DNA of 52,669 nucleotides from Lachnospiraceae bacterium UBA3282 (GTDB lineage Bacteria > Bacillota > Clostridia > Lachnospirales > Lachnospiraceae), in contig DETS01000101.1 in the NCBI GenBank assembly GCA_002361735.1, positions 1 through 52,669 of the forward strand, in the 5' to 3' direction. Both the position numbers and the translations under genes were made by a program. Of this stretch, positions 43,106-51,791 are shown piece after piece; the first letter of the stretch is position 1; every line of letters starts with the position of its first letter. Under the pieces are notes generated by a model, which saw only the letters and a program-made list of their open reading frames with translations, was not told the origin of the DNA and did no database searches.

Positions 43106-44215
43106 ATGAAAATTGTATGTACAAAATCCAATCTATTAAACGGTGTTCAAACAGTGTCCAAAGCTGTTCCCAACAAAACAACGATGTCCATTCTGGAATG
43201 TATTTTGGTAGACGCTACACAAGATGTGATCAAATTGACGGCAAATGATATGGAGCTTGGCATTGAGACAGTGATCGAAGGAGATATCACAGAACCCGGA
43301 ATGATTGCTCTTGATGCAAAAATTTTTTTAGAGATCGTCAGAAAACTTCCTGATAATGATATTACGATCGAGACGGATCCTTCTTATAAGACAACGATCC
43401 TCTGCGAAAAAGCAAAGTTCAATATTATAGGAAAATCGGGAGAAGATTTTTCTTATCTGCCTGAGATAGAAAGAAATGATTCCGTGATCGTTTCTCAGTT
43501 TACCTTAAAGGAAGTGATCAGACAGACGATTTTTTCCATTGCGGACAATGAAAATAACAAGTTGATGACAGGTGAATTGTTTGAGATAGAGAATGATACC
43601 TTAAAGGTAGTTTCTCTTGACGGTCATCGTATTTCTATCAGAAAAATAGCGTTGAAAAATGCTTACGATCATAAAAAAGTTGTTGTTCCGGGAAAGACTT
43701 TGAGTGAAGTGAGCAAGATTCTTTCCGGGGATATGGATAAGGATGTCAATATTTTCTTTACGGACAAACATATCTTGTTTGAGTTTAATAATACGCTTGT
43801 GGTTTCCAGACTGATCGAGGGTGAATACTTTAAGATCGATCAGATGCTGTCGAGTGATTATGAGACAAAAATCAAGATGAATAAAAGGGAGCTTCTTGAT
43901 TGTATCGACAGAGCGACCCTTCTTGTAAAAGAAGGAGATAAAAAACCTGTCATCATTGATGTGAAAGATACTTCCATGCAGCTTAAGATGAATTCTACTG
44001 TCGGCAGTATGGATGAAGATATTGATATCGATAAAGAAGGAAAGGATATCAAGATTGGATTCAATCCTAAGTTTTTGATCGATGCGCTGCGCGTGATCGA
44101 GGATGAAGAAATTTTGATCTATATGGTAAATCCGAAGGCGCCGTGCTTTATTAAAGATGAGAAAGAAAGTTATATTTATATGATCCTGCCGGTGAACTTT
44201 ATCAATGTGGAATAA
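43106..44215 (+). CDS. dnaN: DNA polymerase III sliding clamp (beta subunit)
   Basis: The ring clamp holds polymerase on DNA. The 369 residues show the three-domain repeated fold: MKIVCTKSNLLNGVQTVSKAVPNKTTMSILECI, then LFSIADNENNKLMTGELFEIEN-like second-domain segment, and a C-terminal YMILPVNF close to the consensus MPM(R/N) end. AAGGA precedes the ATG. It is followed by yaaA and recF on the same strand. Confidence 0.97.
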   Translation: MKIVCTKSNLLNGVQTVSKAVPNKTTMSILECILVDATQDVIKLTANDMELGIETVIEGDITEPGMIALDAKIFLEIVRKLPDNDITIETDPSYKTTILCEKAKFNIIGKSGEDFSYLPEIERNDSVIVSQFTLKEVIRQTIFSIADNENNKLMTGELFEIENDTLKVVSLDGHRISIRKIALKNAYDHKKVVVPGKTLSEVSKILSGDMDKDVNIFFTDKHILFEFNNTLVVSRLIEGEYFKIDQMLSSDYETKIKMNKRELLDCIDRATLLVKEGDKKPVIIDVKDTSMQLKMNSTVGSMDEDIDIDKEGKDIKIGFNPKFLIDALRVIEDEEILIYMVNPKAPCFIKDEKESYIYMILPVNFINVE

Positions 44216-44249
44216 ATAATTTTATGTATCTGGTGAATGAGATAATGAT

Positions 44250-44462
44250 ATGGAAATGATAAATATTAGAGATGATTATATTAAATTGGGGCAAGCGTTG
44301 AAATTAGCGGGACTGGTGGAATCAGGCGTAGATGCAAAGATGGATATTCAGGAAGGTCTTGTGAAAGTAAACGGAGAAGTGGAATTGCAGCGCGGTAAGA
44401 AAATCTATGACGGCGATGTGATTGAGTATGAAGGGCAGCAGATCATGGTAAAATCAGGCTGA
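44250..44462 (+). CDS. yaaA: S4-domain protein YaaA
   Basis: A 70-residue S4 RNA-binding protein: IRDDYIKLGQALKLAGLVESG, then VKVNGEVELQRGKKIYDGDVI. Its place between dnaN and recF is the standard place for yaaA, a ribosome-assembly associated protein in Bacillus. The ribosome site is weak, so it may be translated from the dnaN transcript by coupling (34-base gap). Confidence 0.92.
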   Translation: MEMINIRDDYIKLGQALKLAGLVESGVDAKMDIQEGLVKVNGEVELQRGKKIYDGDVIEYEGQQIMVKSG

Positions 44463-44524
44463 TAAAAGAAAGACAGATGATTACATAAAAGCAGATAACT
44501 GCTTTGACAGGATGGTTAAATAAG

Positions 44525-45607
44525 ATGATCATAAAATCATTGGAGCTTGCGGATTTTAGAAATTATGATTCCTTACATATTGATTTCAGTGAAGGAACCA
44601 ATATCTTATATGGCGATAATGCACAGGGAAAAACCAATATTCTGGAAGCGATTTTTCTGTCAGCCACAACAAAATCCCATAAGGGAAGTAAGGATAAGGA
44701 TGTCGTTAATTTTGAAAAAGAAGAAGCCCATATCAGAACCTATCTGTTAAAGAATGAAGATGAAATCAGGATTGATATGCATCTTCGTAAAAATAAGACA
44801 AAAGGGATTGCCATTGACGGTCAAAAAATTAAAAAGGCTTCTGAATTGATCGGATTATTGAATGTTGTATTTTTTTCTCCGGAAGATCTTTCCATCATTA
44901 AAAACGGACCGGCGGAAAGAAGACGTTTTGTAGATATGGAATTGTGTCAGCTTGATTCCTTTTATATCTATAATCTGAATCATTATAATAAAATCGTCAA
45001 TCAGAGAAATAAGTTATTAAAAGATATGTATTTCAATCCTTCTCTTAGGGAAACCTTAAATATTTGGGATTCTCAGCTGATATCGTTTGGCAGTAAGATC
45101 ATAGAGAGAAGAAAACTTTTTGTAGAGCAGTTGAATGAGATCATTTATGATATCCACAAAAAACTGTCAGGAGATAAAGAAGAACTCGTTATCGAATATG
45201 AACCGGATGTTTTGATGGAAGACTATGAAAGAGCATTAACTTCCTGTCAGGAAAGGGATGTAAAATTAAAACAGACTACTGTCGGTCCTCACAGAGATGA
45301 TTTTTCTTTTACGGTGGGAAACATTGATATCCGAAAATTTGGATCTCAAGGGCAGCAGCGGACAGCGGCATTATCCTTAAAATTATCAGAGATTGAACTT
45401 GTTAAAAAATTAACAAAAGATAATCCGGTCCTGCTTTTGGATGATGTGTTGTCAGAACTTGACAGTAACAGGCAAAATTATCTGCTCAGTACGATCGGCG
45501 ATATTCAAACGATCATTACCTGTACGGGATTGGATGAATTTGTCAATAATAGATTTGAGATCAATAAAGTGTTTCAGATAGAAAACGGCAGTATCGTTTC
45601 CACATAA
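44525..45607 (+). CDS. recF: DNA replication/repair protein RecF
   Basis: This SMC-like ATPase helps load RecA at gaps. The 360 residues start MIIKSLELADFRNYDSLHID with Walker A YGDNAQGKTNILEAIFL, the conserved FSPEDLSIIKNGPAERRRFVD and the signature LTTVGPHRDDF-like TTVGPHRDD, then GSQGQQRTAALSLKLSE and the Walker B VLLLDDVLSELD. The start at 44525 has AGGATGG 9 bases upstream and matches the domain start. Its stop codon overlaps the first module of the gyrB leader. Confidence 0.97.
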   Translation: MIIKSLELADFRNYDSLHIDFSEGTNILYGDNAQGKTNILEAIFLSATTKSHKGSKDKDVVNFEKEEAHIRTYLLKNEDEIRIDMHLRKNKTKGIAIDGQKIKKASELIGLLNVVFFSPEDLSIIKNGPAERRRFVDMELCQLDSFYIYNLNHYNKIVNQRNKLLKDMYFNPSLRETLNIWDSQLISFGSKIIERRKLFVEQLNEIIYDIHKKLSGDKEELVIEYEPDVLMEDYERALTSCQERDVKLKQTTVGPHRDDFSFTVGNIDIRKFGSQGQQRTAALSLKLSEIELVKKLTKDNPVLLLDDVLSELDSNRQNYLLSTIGDIQTIITCTGLDEFVNNRFEINKVFQIENGSIVST

Positions 45608-45750
45608 TGGAGGAAAGATTGAAAAATAAGTCTGATGACCTGATTTTTCAATCGCGAGTTTGCAATGGAGCTGCAAACTCGGAATCGCAGAGCAAAATTT
45701 GAGATTTTGCTCGCGTGTCGTCGCAAAAATGTTCCGACATGGAGGTAAAA
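45598..45750 (+). promoter_or_regulatory. Leader repeat copy F (before gyrB): full hairpin, two more hairpins, RBS module
   Basis: In order: an ATGGAGGAAAG block; hairpin GATTGAAAAATAA-GTC-TGAT-GAC-C-TGATTTTTCAATC (45617-45653); CGAGTTTGCA/TGCAAACTCG (45655-45681); GAGCAAAAT/ATTTTGCTC (45690-45712); then GTTCCGACATGGAGGT (45731-45746) and the start codon at 45751. The ATG in the last block is in frame, 12 bases before the chosen start. The inner stem GTC/GAC replaces CAC/GTG of copies C and E. Confidence 0.82.
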
Positions 45751-47691
45751 ATGGCTGAAAATTTTGAAGAAACTACAAACGCTGAATATGGTGCTGATCA
45801 GATTCAGATTTTGGAAGGTTTGGAGGCAGTGAGAAAACGTCCCGGTATGTATATCGGCAGCACTTCCTTAAGAGGACTTCATCATCTGGTTTATGAGATT
45901 GTGGATAATTCTGTGGATGAGGCATTGGCAGGCGTTTGTACGGAAATCCATGTGACCATCAACCAGGATAATTCCGTTACTGTAGAGGATAATGGCCGCG
46001 GGATTCCTGTCGGTATCAATCATAAAGCCGGGATTCCCGCGGTTGAAGTCGTATTTACCGTTTTACATGCAGGCGGTAAATTTGGCGGCGGCGGATATAA
46101 AGTATCCGGCGGACTTCATGGTGTAGGCGCTTCTGTCGTAAATGCGCTTTCCGATTGGCTGGAAGTGGATATTTGTCATGAAGGTGAAATTTATCATCAG
46201 CGTTATGAGAGAGGACATGCCTGCAATAAATTAAAAGTAATCGGGAAATGCCCTCCGGATAAGACAGGCACCAGAGTGCAGTTTAAGCCTGACGGTACGA
46301 TTTTTGAAGAAACGGTATTTGAGTATGATACCTTAAAGACCAGACTTCGTGAAACTGCTTTTCTGACAAAGGGTTTGAAAATTGTTCTGAAAGATGACAG
46401 AGACGAAAAAAAACAGGAAAAAACCTTTCACTATGAAGGTGGTATCAAAGAGTTTGTCAGCTACTTAAACAGAAGCAAAGAGTTTCTGTATGAGCAAATC
46501 ATGTATTTTGAGGGCACGAAAAACGGTGTTTATGTAGAAGTGGCCTTGCAGCATAACGATTCTTATAATGAGAGCGTTTATACATTTGTTAACAATATCA
46601 ATACCCCGGAAGGCGGCACGCATCTGGTTGGTTTTCGGAATGCGCTTACCAAAACTTTTAACGATTATGCGAGAAATAATAAACTGTTAAAAGAAAGTGA
46701 AGCAAACCTTTCCGGTGAGGATATCAGGGAAGGTCTGACTGCCATTATCAGTGTTAAGATTGAAGATCCTCAGTTTGAGGGACAGACAAAACAAAAACTC
46801 GGAAATTCCGAGGCCAGAGGCGCGGTGGACAGCATTGTCAGCGAGCAGCTTACTTATTTCCTGGAGCAGAATCCTGCTGTGGCAAAGGTAATCTGCGAAA
46901 AATCTATTTTAGCGCAGAGAGCCAGAGAAGCGGCAAGAAAGGCAAGAGATCTGACCCGCAGAAAAACAGCTTTGGAAGGGACGGCACTTCCCGGAAAACT
47001 GGCTGATTGTTCCGATAAGGATCCGAAAAACTGTGAGATTTATATCGTGGAGGGTGATTCCGCAGGAGGTTCCGCAAAAACGGCAAGAAGCCGTGCGACA
47101 CAGGCAATCCTGCCGCTGCGCGGTAAAATCTTAAATGTGGAAAAGGCGCGTCTTGATAAAATTTATGCCAATGCGGAAATCAAAGCCATGATTACCGCCT
47201 TTGGTACAGGTATTCATGAGGATTTTGATATCACGAAATTGCGTTATGATAAAATCATTATCATGACGGATGCCGATGTGGACGGTGCGCATATCGCTAC
47301 GTTGATGCTTACCTTCATTTATCGTTTTATGCCGGAACTGATTAAGCAGGGGCATGTGTATCTGGCAAAGCCGCCGTTGTATAAGCTGGAAAAAAATCGT
47401 CAGGTATGGTATGCGTACAGTGACGATGAGCTGGACGCGATTTTAGCGGAAGTAGGTCGCGATCAGAATAATAAGATCCAGCGTTATAAAGGGCTTGGTG
47501 AGATGGATGCCGATCAGCTTTGGGAGACAACTATGGATCCTGAGAAAAGAATCCTGCTTCGCGTGAATATGAACGAGGAAGAAGAATCTGAGGTAGACCT
47601 TACCTTTAATACCTTGATGGGGGATAAGGTGGAACCTCGAAGGATTTTCATTGAGGAGAATGCGAAATTTGTCAAAAATTTGGATATTTAA
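45751..47691 (+). CDS. gyrB: DNA gyrase subunit B
   Basis: The ATPase subunit of gyrase introduces negative supercoils with GyrA. The 646-residue protein shows the GHKL ATPase motifs VYEIVDNSVDEALAG, VEDNGRGIPVG and GGLHGVGASVVNALS, the TOPRIM EGDSAGGSAKTAR and DADVDGAHI, and the C-terminal QRYKGLGEMDADQL. Start at 45751 has GGAGG with a 5-base spacer and lies at the end of leader copy F. Confidence 0.98.
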   Translation: MAENFEETTNAEYGADQIQILEGLEAVRKRPGMYIGSTSLRGLHHLVYEIVDNSVDEALAGVCTEIHVTINQDNSVTVEDNGRGIPVGINHKAGIPAVEVVFTVLHAGGKFGGGGYKVSGGLHGVGASVVNALSDWLEVDICHEGEIYHQRYERGHACNKLKVIGKCPPDKTGTRVQFKPDGTIFEETVFEYDTLKTRLRETAFLTKGLKIVLKDDRDEKKQEKTFHYEGGIKEFVSYLNRSKEFLYEQIMYFEGTKNGVYVEVALQHNDSYNESVYTFVNNINTPEGGTHLVGFRNALTKTFNDYARNNKLLKESEANLSGEDIREGLTAIISVKIEDPQFEGQTKQKLGNSEARGAVDSIVSEQLTYFLEQNPAVAKVICEKSILAQRAREAARKARDLTRRKTALEGTALPGKLADCSDKDPKNCEIYIVEGDSAGGSAKTARSRATQAILPLRGKILNVEKARLDKIYANAEIKAMITAFGTGIHEDFDITKLRYDKIIIMTDADVDGAHIATLMLTFIYRFMPELIKQGHVYLAKPPLYKLEKNRQVWYAYSDDELDAILAEVGRDQNNKIQRYKGLGEMDADQLWETTMDPEKRILLRVNMNEEEESEVDLTFNTLMGDKVEPRRIFIEENAKFVKNLDI

Positions 47692-47696
47692 GAAGT

Positions 47697-47878
47697 GCGA
47701 AACTCTTTTTTGGTTGTTGAAATGGTATCATATAATAACCAACACAGACGCGCTTTCGCTCCGTTCCGAACGTAATGGTACTAAACTCGAAAGAACTTCG
47801 TTAAGTACCAACGTTCTGCAAGGGTCTGCTTATGGTTATTATATGTCACCATTAAAGTAATGTTGAGATGAGTTTCGC
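47697..47878 (+). ncRNA. Large structured element between gyrB and gyrA
   Basis: Nested complementary arms: GCGAAACTC (47697-47705) with GAGTTTCGC (47870-47878); a 20-base arm at 47721-47740 with 47834-47853, 18 of 20 positions complementary; CAGAC (47745-47749) with GTCTG (47824-47828); GAACGT (47768-47773) with ACGTTC (47811-47816); GGTACT (47777-47782) with AGTACC (47804-47809); CGAA (47788-47791) with TTCG (47797-47800). The arms are in nested order, so they give one long branched hairpin. It begins right after the gyrB stop and ends 80 bases before gyrA. No open frame or terminator U-run is associated. Function unknown; structure is read by eye. Confidence 0.7.
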
Positions 47879-47958
47879 AATTTTTTGAATTGCTATAATT
47901 TTTTTAAAAATTTTAAAATGAATTGTTTTGTAAAAGTTCTAATAGAAAGGATCATAAT

Positions 47959-50532
47959 ATGGATGATAAAATTTTCGACAAGATAGAAGATGTAGACTTG
48001 AAGAAAAAAATGGAAGACTCCTACATCGACTATGCGATGAGCGTTATTGCCGCCCGGGCGCTTCCTGATGTGAGGGATGGCTTGAAGCCCGTGCAGCGCC
48101 GCGTCCTTTATTCGATGATCGAATTGAATAACGGTCCCGATAAGCCGCACAGAAAGAGCGCCCGTATCGTCGGTGATACCATGGGTAAATATCATCCGCA
48201 CGGCGACAGCTCTATTTATGGTGCACTGGTCAATATGGCGCAGGAGTGGTCAACCAGATATCCTTTGGTGGACGGGCATGGAAATTTTGGTTCCGTAGAT
48301 GGCGACGGCGCGGCGGCTATGCGTTATACAGAGGCGCGTTTGAGTAAGATTTCCATGGAGCTTTTGGCGGATATCAATAAAAACACCGTGGATTTTGTAC
48401 CAAATTTCGATGATACGGAGAAAGAGCCCGTTGTTTTACCCAGCCGTTATCCAAACCTTTTGGTAAACGGTACTTCCGGTATCGCCGTAGGTATGGCAAC
48501 GAACATCCCGCCTCATAATCTGCGTGAAGTTGTAAATGCGGTCGTAAAATTGATTGATAATCAGGTAAATGAAGATCGTCAAACAGAGATTGACGAGCTG
48601 TTGGAAATTGTGAAAGCGCCTGATTTTCCGACAGGTGGTATTATCCTTGGTACCAAAGGGGCGGAGGAAGCTTACCGTACTGGCAGAGGAAAAGTGCGGG
48701 TACGTGCGGTGACGGAAATTGAAACCATGGATAACGGAAAGACCCGTATCATTGTGACGGAGCTTCCTTATATGGTCAATAAGGCAAACTTGATCTTAAA
48801 GATTGCCGATTTGGTAAAATTAAAGAAAATCGACGGTATCACAGATCTGCGCGATGAGACCAACCGTGAGGGTATGCGTATTGTGATTGAGTTGAGAAGG
48901 GATGCGAATGCGAATGTCATCTTGAATCAGCTTTATAAACATACGCAGCTGCAGGATTCCTTCGGCGTGATCATGCTGGCGCTTGTCAATAATGAACCTA
49001 AGGTAATGAATCTTCTGGATATGTTGACGCATTATCTGAACCATCAAAAAGATGTGGTCACCAGAAGAACGAAATACGATCTGGATAAGGCGGAGGAGAG
49101 AGACCATATTGTACAGGGTTTGCTCATTGCCTTAGATAATATCGATGAAGTGATTAAAATCATCAGAGGTAGTCAGACCACCCAACTTGCAAAAGAGGGT
49201 TTGATTGAAAGATTCGGTCTTTCCGAAGCGCAGGCGCAGGCAATCGTGGATATGCGTTTGAGAGCGCTGACAGGTTTGGAAAGAGAAAAGCTTGAGAATG
49301 AACATAAAGAACTCCTCATCAAAATCGCTGAATTAAAAGCAATCCTTGCGGATGAAAAGCTGCTGCTTGGCGTAATCAAGGATGAAATGCTTCTCACCGC
49401 TGATAAATACGGTGATGACAGAAGAAGTAAGATCGGCTTTGATGTCTATGATATCAATATGGAAGATCTGATTCCGAGAGATAATACTGTCATCGCTATG
49501 ACAAGCTTAGGGTATATCAAACGCATGACGGTGGATAACTTTAAGTCCCAGAATCGCGGCGGTAAAGGCATCAAGGGGATGCAGACCATTGAGGAAGATT
49601 ATATCGAGGATCTTCTGATGACGACCACCCACCATTACCTGATGTTCTTTACAAACTACGGCAGGGTGTATCGTTTGAAAGCGTACGAGATTCCTGAGGC
49701 GAGCCGTACGGCGAGGGGAATTGCCATTGTCAATATTTTACAGCTGAATCCCGGTGAAAAAATTTCCGCCATGATCCCGATCAAGGATTATGAGGAAAAC
49801 AAGAACCTCTTTATGGTTACCAAAAAGGGTATTGTTAAGAAAACTTCTGTCATGGAATTTTCCAATGTCAGGAAAAACGGTCTGGCAGCCATCAATTTAC
49901 GGGATGATGATGAATTGATTGAGGTAAAGACCACTTCAAATGAGACGGAAATCTTCCTTGTGACAAAGCACGGTATGTGCATTCGTTTCCGCGAGACAGA
50001 CGTAAGACCGACAGGCCGCTCCTCTATGGGCGTGATCGGTATGAATCTGTCAGATCGGGATGAAATCGTAGGAATGCAGCTGGATCATCAGGGCGATTCT
50101 CTGTTGATCGTTTCCGAGAACGGCATGGGAAAACGTACCTATTTGGAAGAATTTACGGTACAAAAGCGCGGCGGCAAAGGCTTAAAGTGCTATAAGATTA
50201 CCGAAAAAACAGGAAATGTCGTGGGTGTAAAAGCCGTGAATGACGATCATGAGATTATGATGATCACCACGGAAGGTATCATCATCCAGCTTCGTATGGA
50301 AGATATCTCGACGCTTGGCAGGATTACTTCCGGCGTGAAAATGATTAACCTTGACAATAACGTAAAGGTTGCTAAAATCGCTAAAGTACGTGAGAAGATC
50401 AGTAACGGCGAAGAAGAATTTGAAAATATTGACGACGCCATGGAGGAAATTCCCGAGGAAGAAAAGTATCCTGCAGTCGAAGATTACGACGACGGAAAAG
50501 AGCTGAATCTTCCTAAGGAAGAAGAAGAATAG
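47959..50532 (+). CDS. gyrA: DNA gyrase subunit A
   Basis: The DNA-cleaving subunit of gyrase. The 857-residue protein has the catalytic Tyr123 in AAAMRYTEARL, the quinolone-pocket HPHGDSSIYGALVNMAQEW (Ser84, but Gly88 where Asp or Glu is common), the coiled-coil gate, and the C-terminal beta-propeller with the GyrA box QNRGGKGIKG (also QKRGGKGLK). The tail is acidic. AAAGGA is 9 bases upstream of the ATG at 47959. It ends 30 bases before a bidirectional terminator. Confidence 0.98.
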   Translation: MDDKIFDKIEDVDLKKKMEDSYIDYAMSVIAARALPDVRDGLKPVQRRVLYSMIELNNGPDKPHRKSARIVGDTMGKYHPHGDSSIYGALVNMAQEWSTRYPLVDGHGNFGSVDGDGAAAMRYTEARLSKISMELLADINKNTVDFVPNFDDTEKEPVVLPSRYPNLLVNGTSGIAVGMATNIPPHNLREVVNAVVKLIDNQVNEDRQTEIDELLEIVKAPDFPTGGIILGTKGAEEAYRTGRGKVRVRAVTEIETMDNGKTRIIVTELPYMVNKANLILKIADLVKLKKIDGITDLRDETNREGMRIVIELRRDANANVILNQLYKHTQLQDSFGVIMLALVNNEPKVMNLLDMLTHYLNHQKDVVTRRTKYDLDKAEERDHIVQGLLIALDNIDEVIKIIRGSQTTQLAKEGLIERFGLSEAQAQAIVDMRLRALTGLEREKLENEHKELLIKIAELKAILADEKLLLGVIKDEMLLTADKYGDDRRSKIGFDVYDINMEDLIPRDNTVIAMTSLGYIKRMTVDNFKSQNRGGKGIKGMQTIEEDYIEDLLMTTTHHYLMFFTNYGRVYRLKAYEIPEASRTARGIAIVNILQLNPGEKISAMIPIKDYEENKNLFMVTKKGIVKKTSVMEFSNVRKNGLAAINLRDDDELIEVKTTSNETEIFLVTKHGMCIRFRETDVRPTGRSSMGVIGMNLSDRDEIVGMQLDHQGDSLLIVSENGMGKRTYLEEFTVQKRGGKGLKCYKITEKTGNVVGVKAVNDDHEIMMITTEGIIIQLRMEDISTLGRITSGVKMINLDNNVKVAKIAKVREKISNGEEEFENIDDAMEEIPEEEKYPAVEDYDDGKELNLPKEEEE

Positions 50533-50561
50533 AATTTAAATAAAAAAGAATAGGAAAATCA

Positions 50562-50604
50562 AGAAACAACCCTTGTCAAATTTCGATAAGGGTTGTTTTC
50601 TTAT
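50562..50604. terminator. Bidirectional terminator between gyrA and the XRE gene
   Basis: A 14-base inverted repeat, 50564-50577 (AAACAACCCTTGTC) with 50585-50598, paired at 13 of 14 positions, 7-base loop, T-rich on both sides, between converging genes. Confidence 0.9.
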
Positions 50605-50631
50605 TCTGATACGGTTGTTTTTCTGCCATAA

Positions 50632-51582
50632 CTATTCTTTCTCAGGATTATTGCGATTGATGATGATAGCAGCAATACCGCAGGCCACGCCAAAGCAGGC
50701 ATAAATCGGAGCGGCATATTCCCAGTGGTTTGCAAGCAGTCCGCAGGCAAGGAAAATGATCGTTGCAAGCAACATGATACAGCCACAGACGGTTCCTGTT
50801 CTTTTGCCGTTTTTGTAAGTCTGCGAATTGTAGTCGTGCTTGAGGTTATATTTCCGAATATCATATCTGTCCTGCTGTGTTCCCGCATAGGTAAAGAGCG
50901 TTACGGCAATGGTGATGCAGAGCATGAAGACAGCGCCCACCAGGTAATCTGCATCAATGAATCCCGGTGTTCCGCTGCCTGCAGCAATTTCTTTGCCTGT
51001 AAACACAAAGTCGGAACCGATTGCCAGAATGAGACCGATAAAGATAAAAACCATACCGGAAGTAATCCATTTCACAAATTTTTGGTGAAAAGCTTCCTTT
51101 TCTTCTTTTGCGTAGAAATCTTCAATGTAAGGATGCTCTTTTTCAAAATGTTCGCTCTGCAGACCTGCAACGACAAAAATAGCCACCGCAATCGCTATGA
51201 AAATGAAAAAGACGATACCACCAAGCGCTTCCATATCAAAGCCCGGTTTTTCAGGAAGGATTGCCAATAAAAACAGCATTGTCGTAAGTCCTGATAAAAT
51301 TAGTCCCACACCCAGCGTAATCTGTTTGCTGAATTTGTCAAAAAAGCTGTCATAGTGATTTTTGTCTTCCACATACTGACTGCTTACATCCTGCTTGATC
51401 ATATTGTCCAGACTACAATGGAAGAAATCCGCCAGCTGTAACAGTTTATCCATCTCAGGATAGCTTGCATCCGATTCCCATTTGGAAACGGATTGTCTCG
51501 ATACTTCCATGGCTTCCGCCAGTTGTTCCTGCGTGATGTTGTCACGCTTTCTTAGAAATTGTAAATTTTCACCTAAACTCAT
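50632..51582 (-). CDS. XRE-family regulator fused to a membrane domain
   Basis: A 316-residue protein with an N-terminal Cro/CI helix-turn-helix (about 5-65: LRKRDNITQEQLAEAMEVSRQSVSKWESDASYPEMDKL) and a C-terminal membrane domain with about seven hydrophobic segments (residues 95-310). Such membrane-anchored HTH proteins are common in Firmicutes; their signals are mostly unknown. Start at 51582 has GGAGG with an 8-base spacer and ends leader repeat copy G. It is alone between terminators of gyrA and the rubredoxin gene. Confidence 0.88.
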   Translation of the reverse strand: MSLGENLQFLRKRDNITQEQLAEAMEVSRQSVSKWESDASYPEMDKLLQLADFFHCSLDNMIKQDVSSQYVEDKNHYDSFFDKFSKQITLGVGLILSGLTTMLFLLAILPEKPGFDMEALGGIVFFIFIAIAVAIFVVAGLQSEHFEKEHPYIEDFYAKEEKEAFHQKFVKWITSGMVFIFIGLILAIGSDFVFTGKEIAAGSGTPGFIDADYLVGAVFMLCITIAVTLFTYAGTQQDRYDIRKYNLKHDYNSQTYKNGKRTGTVCGCIMLLATIIFLACGLLANHWEYAAPIYACFGVACGIAAIIINRNNPEKE

Positions 51583-51617
51583 ATGTTTTACCTCCATGCC
51601 GGAGCTTTTTGCTCCGT
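51583..51617 (-). promoter_or_regulatory. Leader repeat copy G (before XRE gene): RBS module with competing hairpin
   Basis: Minus strand: GGAGC-AAAAA-GCTCC (51601-51615), then GGCATGGAGGT (to 51590) and the start at 51582. The same CTCC can pair either upstream with GGAG or downstream with the GGAG of the ribosome site. The inner ATG is in frame, 15 bases before the start. Confidence 0.72.
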
Positions 51618-51791
51618 TCTTATTATTTTTCTGTGCCGGTCACAGCGTCATCATAAGATGGAAGTCATGTAAAGTCTATCAATTTTATGTTGCTTTTGAA
51701 TATTTTCATGTAAAGAGGCGGTTGCATTCCCGTAAATACGGGGGTTTAGACAATCTGGGGAGAATGCAAAGCATTCTCTGAATTTTCGCCG

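Noticed and set aside
47651..47860. 69-codon frame across the gyrB end and the structured gap
   Set aside because: It has no ribosome site of its own and follows palindromic sequence; treated as non-coding structure.
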